Source: DASZTU01 sp035493835 (GTDB lineage: Bacteria; Pseudomonadota; Alphaproteobacteria; Rhizobiales; Devosiaceae). From it: 57,315 nucleotides of DNA. A program made the position numbers and the translations under genes. The notes under the pieces were generated by a model. The model ran no database searches, had not been told where the DNA came from, and was given only the letters and a program-made list of their open reading frames with translations. The stretch lies in contig DATJHO010000045.1 of the NCBI GenBank assembly GCA_035493835.1, positions 1-57,315 on the forward strand. Direction: 5' to 3'. Shown one piece after another: positions 49,818-57,315 of the stretch (the stretch's first letter is position 1; every line of letters begins with the position of its first letter).

Positions 49818-51542
49818 TCAGCCCATTAGCTTCTGGTACGCGTCATAGGCAGCGAGCGTGGTTTCCATCTGAGCGGTGTGGCCGAGGATGAACTCGTCGC
49901 CATAGACCGTTTCGTCCGGAAACTCGGTGATGAGCGTCAGCGGAAATTGATGCTTGAAGTCGCTGCTGAACGAGCACGGCACGCCGTTAATGACCCGGAA
50001 GGTGCTGGCCGGGCCGGCGTGAGCCTCATAGATTTCGATCTGCCGCCGATTGTACGCGATCAGCGCCGTGTTTTCGGCCAGCTTTTCAGTCACGGCAGTG
50101 GTCAGTTTTTCGGCCGTCTCCGCCCAGTCCGCGTGGTGCCGCATTACCAGGAAAAATCCTTTTGGCAGCGTCCAGAGCTCAAAACCCTGCGGCAGGTAGC
50201 CGGAGAGCGGCCGCGTCCATTCGTGCGAGGGATAGCCGTGAAGGTTGAGGTGCAGCTTGGCTTCCATCAGCGCGAACTGCTTTTGCCGGATGAGGCTTTC
50301 GAAGACCGGGCTTTCCTTGCGCGACTCGACATCGTCGCCGAGCGCCGTGTAGCGGGCGGCGTGGTGCATGTGGTTGGCGTTTTCCACGCGTAGCCGGTGA
50401 TGAAGCGCATAGCCGTCCGGATTTTCGAGCGGCGAGATGGCGAAGTTGGCCTCAGGCCGCTGCGTCAGGATCTGCGCGGCGCGCAGCGCCCCGATCGGGC
50501 CGGTCGTCTCGTTGGCGTGCTGGCCGCTGCTAATGACGACGCCCGCGTCCGAGCCGGCCTTGTAGCGTCCCATGACCAGCCGGCCGGCGCGCGATTCCGC
50601 CGCCATGCCGATCTCGCCGATGCCTTCGAGCTCGGCCCGGATCTGGTCGACGCCAATGGGATGGGTTGCGGTCGCCAGCTGCTGCCGGGGCACGGATGGG
50701 TCGGCCACCGCGAGCGGCCGTGTTTCGACGCGCACGCTCGCCGGGCCTTTCGCCAGCACCACCTCTGGCACGATGTGGCCGGGACGCCCATGATGATCGT
50801 TGCGCCCGGAGCCGAGCCGGGACTGGAAAATCTCCAACACCGAGAAGTAGAGGTCCTCATGCATGGCCTCGATCAGGCTGATCGCCTCGTCGCCAACTGG
50901 TAGGGGCTGGTCGCGGGCGGGCAACGAGACGCGGATGTTCAGCTCCTCGAACAGCGGTGCGGTGGTGCCGAAGTCGTAGCCGGCGATGGCGTCCATGGCC
51001 CTGGCGTAGACGGCCTCGAAATCCGTCGAAACTGGTTCGTCGATCTCCGCCGAGGCAATGCGTAGCCAGCCGGTCGGGGAAAGCTGTTCTTCGCCCATGT
51101 GGTCGGGATGAAGGCGATTAGGGGCGAACACTTCGTGCGCTGTGATGTTGCCATCTGCGTCGGTCAGCTCGACCTTGTAGAGGGTGGCATTGCCTTCCTC
51201 GGCCACCAACTCGAGCGGCGCGCCATCGACCATCCCGGCCAGCGGATAGGCCTCCAGCCGAAAACGCTTTGCCCGGGCGCCGGCCACCACCGGGTAGCGG
51301 ACGACGATCTTGGCGATGCCATCGAGGCTGGCTTCCTCGGTAAAGAAATGAATCAGCGGCTTGTAGGCGCTGCGAAACTTGGCGGAAATCCCTTCTGCGG
51401 CCAGCGTCCGCTCTGCCGCCCGCCGGGCCTCCCGGTCCTCGAACAGCCAGGCCTCGACGAGGCCGGCGGGCTTGAGCGCGGCGATGCGTTCGACCAGCGC
51501 GTCCAAGGTGCTGGGGGCGGTGAAATCGACAATGACGGTCAT
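49818..51542 (-). CDS. M14-family zinc carboxypeptidase, last gene of the peptide-transport operon
   Basis: A 574-residue protein. The zinc motif HxxE lies in SSGQHANETTGPIG and the third ligand His in LHLNLHGYPSHEW; the catalytic Glu is probably in the LITEFPDETVYGDE segment. The first 300 residues form an unassigned N-terminal region (including LHPDHMGEEQLSPTGWLRIASAEIDEPV). No signal peptide is seen, so it should be cytosolic. The ATG overlaps the permease stop (ATGA), tying it to a dipeptide/oligopeptide importer; it probably trims imported peptides or amidated compounds. Exact substrate unknown. Confidence 0.82.
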   Translation of the reverse strand: MTVIVDFTAPSTLDALVERIAALKPAGLVEAWLFEDREARRAAERTLAAEGISAKFRSAYKPLIHFFTEEASLDGIAKIVVRYPVVAGARAKRFRLEAYPLAGMVDGAPLELVAEEGNATLYKVELTDADGNITAHEVFAPNRLHPDHMGEEQLSPTGWLRIASAEIDEPVSTDFEAVYARAMDAIAGYDFGTTAPLFEELNIRVSLPARDQPLPVGDEAISLIEAMHEDLYFSVLEIFQSRLGSGRNDHHGRPGHIVPEVVLAKGPASVRVETRPLAVADPSVPRQQLATATHPIGVDQIRAELEGIGEIGMAAESRAGRLVMGRYKAGSDAGVVISSGQHANETTGPIGALRAAQILTQRPEANFAISPLENPDGYALHHRLRVENANHMHHAARYTALGDDVESRKESPVFESLIRQKQFALMEAKLHLNLHGYPSHEWTRPLSGYLPQGFELWTLPKGFFLVMRHHADWAETAEKLTTAVTEKLAENTALIAYNRRQIEIYEAHAGPASTFRVINGVPCSFSSDFKHQFPLTLITEFPDETVYGDEFILGHTAQMETTLAAYDAYQKLMG

Positions 51543-52384
51543 CTTGAACCCTGGGGATCGAGGAAATCACGGAGCCAGTCGCCCAACAGGTTGAGGCCGA
51601 GCACGGTGAACATGATGGCGAGGCCCGGAAAGACGCTGATCCACCAGGCGGTCTGTAAATAATTGCGGCCATAGGCGAGCATGCCGCCCCAGCTGGGAAT
51701 CAGCGGGTCGATGCCGAGGCCGAGAAAGGTGAGGCTGGATTCAAGCAGGATGTTAGTGGCGATATTGAGCGTCATCAGCACGATGATCGGGCCGGCGACA
51801 TTGGGCAGCACATGGTGCCACAGCACTTTTGTGTCGCTGACGCCGAACGATTGCGCCGCCAGCACGAATTCGCGCGAGCGCAGCGACAAGACCTGCCCGC
51901 GCACCACCCGGGCATATTGCACCCATTGCGAGACGATCATCAGCACGATCATGTTCGTCAACCCGCCGCCGATGATGGCGATGAAGGTGATGGCGAGGAG
52001 GATGAACGGCAGCGCCAGCTGGATGTCGGCGAAGCGCATGACGAGCGTATCCCAGAAGCCGCGGTAATAGCCGGAGACCAGGCCCACGGCGGTGCCGAGG
52101 ACGACGCCGCCGATTGCCGAAACCACTCCAACCAGCAGCGAGATGCGTCCGCCTGCGACCACTCGGGCCAGGATGTCCTTCCCGAGCGGGTCGGTGCCGA
52201 AGGGATGTGCCCAGCTATGGAAGGGCGGCATCATCCGCGCCATGAAGTTGACGGCATCCCCGCTATCGGGAAACAGCACGTTCGACAGCAATACGAGGAT
52301 GACGATCACACCGGTCAGCACCCCGCCGGCGATCAGCTCGAAGCTTTTGAAGCGCGGCGCCCGCGCGATGCTTGCGTCGGTCAT
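51539..52384 (-). CDS. Peptide ABC transporter permease (DppC/OppC type)
   Basis: A 281-residue inner-membrane protein with six predicted segments. It has the N-terminal extension typical of DppC, a GTDPLGKDILARVVAGGRISLLVGVV periplasmic-to-membrane start, and the EAA coupling motif in VLAAQSFGVSDTKVLWHHVLPNVAGPI. The start MTDASIARAP overlaps the preceding permease stop by four bases. It pairs with the upstream DppB-type permease to form the channel. Confidence 0.93.
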   Translation of the reverse strand: MTDASIARAPRFKSFELIAGGVLTGVIVILVLLSNVLFPDSGDAVNFMARMMPPFHSWAHPFGTDPLGKDILARVVAGGRISLLVGVVSAIGGVVLGTAVGLVSGYYRGFWDTLVMRFADIQLALPFILLAITFIAIIGGGLTNMIVLMIVSQWVQYARVVRGQVLSLRSREFVLAAQSFGVSDTKVLWHHVLPNVAGPIIVLMTLNIATNILLESSLTFLGLGIDPLIPSWGGMLAYGRNYLQTAWWISVFPGLAIMFTVLGLNLLGDWLRDFLDPQGSR

Positions 52385-53304
52385 TCCACTCTTATCCTCG
52401 GATCGATCAGCCCATAGACGATGTCGACGAGCAGGTTGGCGCCGACGATCAGCAGCGCCAGCACCGCGATGACGCTCTGCAGTACCGGGTAGTCGCAGCC
52501 ATAGACGGCATCGAGCGCGAGGCTGCCGATACCGGGCCAGGCGAAGATACGCTCGACGACCACGATGCCGCCGAGTAGCCCCCCGAACTGCAGCCCGAGA
52601 TAGGTGACGAGCGGAATGGCGCAATTGCGCAGCGCATGCTTATAGAGCACCACCGGCTCGCTCAGCCCCTTGGCGCGGGCAACCATGATGTATTGCGACT
52701 GCAGCGTCTCCAGCATGGCCGAGCGCACCAGCCGTACATTGGTCGCGGTCAGGATAATGCCGATGGTCACCGCCGGCATGATGAAGTTGGAGGGATCCGT
52801 GGCGCCGCTCGGCGGCAGCCATTTGAGGGTCACCGAAAACAGCAGCACCATCATGATGGCGAGCCAGAAATTGGGGAACGACAGCCCAACAAGGGACAGC
52901 AGGCGGATCAGCTGATCCGACCAGCCCCCTTTTTTCACCGCCGCATGGATGCCGAGCGGCACGGAAATGATGATCGAAACAGCCAGTGAGGCCACCGACA
53001 GCCACAGCGTCAGTGGCAGGGCATTGGCGATCAGGTCGCTGACTGGCGCGTCGCCCTGAAAGCTCTTGCCCAGATGCCACGTGACGAGGCCGCGCATGAA
53101 CTCGAAATACTGGACATAAAACGGTTGGTTGAGGCCGAGCGCCGCGTGGATGCGGTCGAGGTCCGCTTGCGTCACATTGGACGAGCCCTGCAGCATCATC
53201 ACCGCCGGATCGCCCGTCAGGCGGATGGCGAGCGCGACGATCAGCGTCACCGCGACGACCACGAAGATCGCCTGCAGCACGCGCTTGATGAGAAACTGGA
53301 TCAT
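52381..53304 (-). CDS. Peptide ABC transporter permease (DppB/OppB type)
   Basis: A 307-residue inner-membrane protein. The N-terminal segment MIQFLIKRVLQAIFVVVAVT and the ALGLNQPFYVQYFEFMRGLV loop are DppB hallmarks; the EAA coupling loop is MVARAKGLSEPVVLYKHALRN. It ends VDIVYGLIDPRIRVE. It lies 55 bases downstream of the binding-protein gene in the same operon. Confidence 0.93.
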   Translation of the reverse strand: MIQFLIKRVLQAIFVVVAVTLIVALAIRLTGDPAVMMLQGSSNVTQADLDRIHAALGLNQPFYVQYFEFMRGLVTWHLGKSFQGDAPVSDLIANALPLTLWLSVASLAVSIIISVPLGIHAAVKKGGWSDQLIRLLSLVGLSFPNFWLAIMMVLLFSVTLKWLPPSGATDPSNFIMPAVTIGIILTATNVRLVRSAMLETLQSQYIMVARAKGLSEPVVLYKHALRNCAIPLVTYLGLQFGGLLGGIVVVERIFAWPGIGSLALDAVYGCDYPVLQSVIAVLALLIVGANLLVDIVYGLIDPRIRVE

Positions 53305-53359
53305 GGACGGGCCCGTTGAGGGTGAGCACGGCCGCCGCGCGAGGCGGCGGCCGCAAGGG

Positions 53360-54891
53360 TTACTCTTTCACCGAGACATCCGTCAGCAGCATGCGGTCAT
53401 CCGGCGCCGGCACGAACCCCTGCACGCGGTTGCTCATGCCATAGACCGCCTTGGGGTTGTAGAGATCCATTTCCCAGGCCTGGTCGGAGACATATTTGGC
53501 GATCTGCTTGAGGATTTCCTCGCGCTTGGCCTTGTCGGTCATCGGCCGTTGGGTCTCGAGCAGTTTGTCGAGTTCGGGGCTGCCCTGGTAGGGGTTATAG
53601 AATTGCTTGGTGTGGTAGATCAGGTAGGCCGTGTTGTCGTAATCGAACGTCCAGCCACCCCAGCCGAACTGGTACATCGCCCCGGTTTTGCCGTGCGGAA
53701 TGATGTCATTGTAAAAGACGCTCGTCTCGTAGGGCTTGATCGTGGGGTTGAGCCCGACCGCCTGCAAATAGCTCGCGACCGCCTGCGCTACCTCATTGAA
53801 GGTCGGATCATTGCCGAGAACGCTGAGTTCCAGCGTCGCGCCGGCCGGAACCTTGGCCTCCGCAAGGAGCTTCTTGGCCTGCTCCGGGTCATAGGGCAGC
53901 CCTTTCAGGCTCGGGTCGAAGCCAAACGACATTGCCGACTGGAAGCTGTTGATCGGCACGGCCGCGCCGTTGAGCAATTGGTTGACGATGGTGGTGCGGT
54001 CCACCGCCATGATCAGCGCCTTGCGGACATTGATATCCTGGGTAATGCCGGATTTGGTGTTGAAGAACAGCGCTTCGACAAGCGGGCCGGGCGAGGTGGC
54101 GATACTCAGGGTCTTGTCGCCCTGGACCACCGGGATCTGGGAAACCGGCAGGTCGGGGACAATATCGACCCGGCCGGCCTGCAATTCTGCAACCTCCGTC
54201 GCCGGCTCGTTGATGAAGCGATAGACCAGCTTGTCGAGCTTGGGCTTGCCATCCCAGTAGTTGGGATTGGCTTCGAGCGTGACGCTGACCTTGGGCTGGT
54301 AGTCCACTACCTTGAACGGGCCGGTGCCGATCGGGTGGGTGTTGAAATAGTCTTCGCCCTTTTCCTCGATGTACCTGGGTGGAACGATCATGCCGCCATA
54401 GCCGGCGAGCTTGGTCGGCAACACCGGATCGGGCTGCTTGAGGAAGAAGTCGACGGTGTTGTCGTCGATGACATCGACATGGTCGATGTTGGAATAATTG
54501 TCGCGCTGCGGGCTTTTGGCGCCCGCCGGACCGAGCAGCCGGTCGAAGGTGTACTTTACCGCTGCCGCGTTGAAGGGTTCGCCGTCCTGGAAGGTCACGC
54601 CAGTGCGGAGGTGAAAGCGGAGGCGCTTGCCGGCGTCGAGCTCCTCCCAGCTGGTGGCAAGGCCGGGGACGAGCTTCATGTCCGGCCCGCGATAGGTCAG
54701 GCCATTGAAGATGTTGGTCGCAACCTGCGCCCAGGCAACGAGGAAGGTATCGTCAGGGTCCCAACTGCCGGGATCGAGGGTAGAGGCGATGGTCAGCGTG
54801 CCCGCGGCATGCGCGGCCGTCGGCAGCAGGGTTGTGGCCAAGGCGGTGGCGAGCAGCAGGCCCGCGGCACGGAGTCTCGAGGTCGATCGCA

Positions 54892-54895
<4 letters not shown>
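53360..54895 (-). CDS. ABC transporter solute-binding protein, family 5 (peptide type)
   Basis: A 511-residue periplasmic protein. The signal peptide (MMRSTSRLRAAGLLLATALA to AAHAAG, about 1-31) is followed by LTIASTLDPGSWDPDD, the LVPGLATSWEELDAGKRLRFHLRTGVTFQDGEPF family-5 signature and GTGPFKVVDYQPKVSVTLEANPNYWDG. Family 5 proteins bind di- or oligopeptides, opines, nickel chelates or related solutes. The ATG overlaps the ATPase stop (ATGA); in-frame codons further up read across the ATPase gene in a wrong frame. Gene order in the operon is ATPase, binding protein, two permeases, peptidase. Confidence 0.95.
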
Positions 54896-56808
<1,913 letters not shown>

Positions 56809-57110
56809 GTTCCTAACGCGCCGCCGTGCGATGCGGATGTCCGTCGGTAGCCGAGCCTGAAATGCCGTCGAGATGGATGGAAGAAAAGGGCGCTTCGGAC
56901 GTTGTGACGGCTCTGTCCGCCACTGTCGCTTCGATCGGCGGCCTTGGTAATGGCTGACGCTGCACGTAATGGCTCCAGGCTGACCCTGAGCCGATGGTCA
57001 CCCTTTTGCCAAGATGTTGTCAACAGCCAGATGCCGACAAAATCAGCAGTGTTGAATTTATGTGCAGGTCGACGGAGTTTTGTGCGGCTGCGGCCGTCGG
57101 TTCCCAGACC
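56809..57110. promoter_or_regulatory. Spacer upstream of the peptide-transport operon
   Basis: A 302-base region without a supportable gene, between the C-terminus of a peroxidase-like gene and the ATPase start, both on the minus strand. It should contain the promoter of the transport operon; AT-richer stretches lie at about 57010-57065 (TTGTCAACAGCCAGATGCCG and following). No terminator-like hairpin with a T-run and no clear operator is visible. Confidence 0.4.
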
Positions 57111-57315
57111 TTAGCTGGGCAAAAAATACCCATCCGTCAATGTTTTGAGGAAGGCCACGACGTCGTCAATCTCGGCGTCATCGAGCGACGGCTTGTCCCC
57201 CGGGTTGCCGCCGAACGGCGGATCCATGTTGATGTTGCCCCAGTACTGTTTTGGCAGGTCGTCAAACCTGTCGAGCGTGCCATCCGGGTTCTTCGGGTAC
57301 CACTTCTCGGGATTG
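57111..57315 (-). CDS. MauG/cytochrome c peroxidase-like protein, C-terminal end (partial)
   Basis: The last 67 codons of a gene running in from the right edge, stopping TAA at 57111-57113. The readable tail shows PEKWYPKNPDGTLDRFDDLP, MDPPFGGNPGDKPSLDDAEI and DDVVAFLKTLTDGY, the usual C-terminus of bacterial di-heme cytochrome c peroxidase/MauG-family proteins. Heme-binding CxxCH motifs lie outside the window. Such proteins are periplasmic and reduce peroxide or modify partner proteins. Which subgroup it belongs to cannot be told. Confidence 0.8.
   Translation of the reverse strand, partial: NPEKWYPKNPDGTLDRFDDLPKQYWGNINMDPPFGGNPGDKPSLDDAEIDDVVAFLKTLTDGYFLPS

Overview
The window is GC-rich, densely packed chromosomal DNA from an alphaproteobacterium, most likely a member of Hyphomicrobiales (Rhizobiales), with a Devosia-like relative as a reasonable guess. 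The grounds are gene content and order (glmS, recG, sdhE, mfd; an IalB-family periplasmic protein; a candidate SahR site before cobalamin-dependent metH; minCDE) and several short palindromic repeat families typical of that order. No rRNA, CRISPR array, transposase or prophage gene is visible. One tRNA (Ser-UGA) is present.

Layout. 1-6942: the end of glmS, recG, a brnT/brnA toxin-antitoxin pair whose toxin frame is broken, sdhE and mfd. 7052-11229: an IalB-like protein, a UbiH-type hydroxylase, a TerC membrane protein and a quinone oxidoreductase. 11343-14740: tRNA-Ser, the 5-oxoprolinase operon pxpB-pxpC-pxpA, and folD. 14986-19381: metH with a downstream, frame-broken CobW-like gene and an upstream SahR-like palindrome. 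19578-26984: rlpA, a D,D-carboxypeptidase and the chain tmk-holB-metG-tatD-MBL hydrolase. 27217-29068: a LacI regulator translationally coupled to an inositol-monophosphatase-like gene, also frame-broken. 29233-38673: a minus-strand type I secretion operon made of a giant repeat protein, a small protein, an ABC exporter and an HlyD adaptor. 38954-47492: an acyltransferase/SGNH protein, a DUF1254 protein, hpt, an aminotransferase, a VOC protein and an orphan multi-PAS histidine kinase. 47569-49458: minC-minD-minE. 49818-56808: a peptide ABC importer operon ending in an M14 carboxypeptidase. 57111-57315: the C-terminus of a MauG/cytochrome c peroxidase-like protein.

The most distinctive system is the type I secretion locus. 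Its 1826-residue product combines a low-complexity N-terminus, a CxxC-x4-CxxC cluster, an N,N-dimethylformamidase beta-like domain, an Ig-like domain and four DUF4082-type modules alternating with three cadherin-like modules. It has no RTX repeats. A 113-residue protein of unknown role sits between it and an exporter whose C39-type domain lacks the catalytic Cys.

Two other patterns stand out. Three unrelated genes (brnT, the CobW-like gene and the IMPase-like gene) each show a shift explained by one missing base, which suggests either real gene decay or base-level assembly errors. Several palindromic repeats are placed at functional positions: one family ends at the stop codons of folD and minC, another sits at the ribosome-binding region of tatD, and a roughly 122-base composite element occurs twice in opposite orientation. 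All assignments come from reading the sequence; no database search was run.
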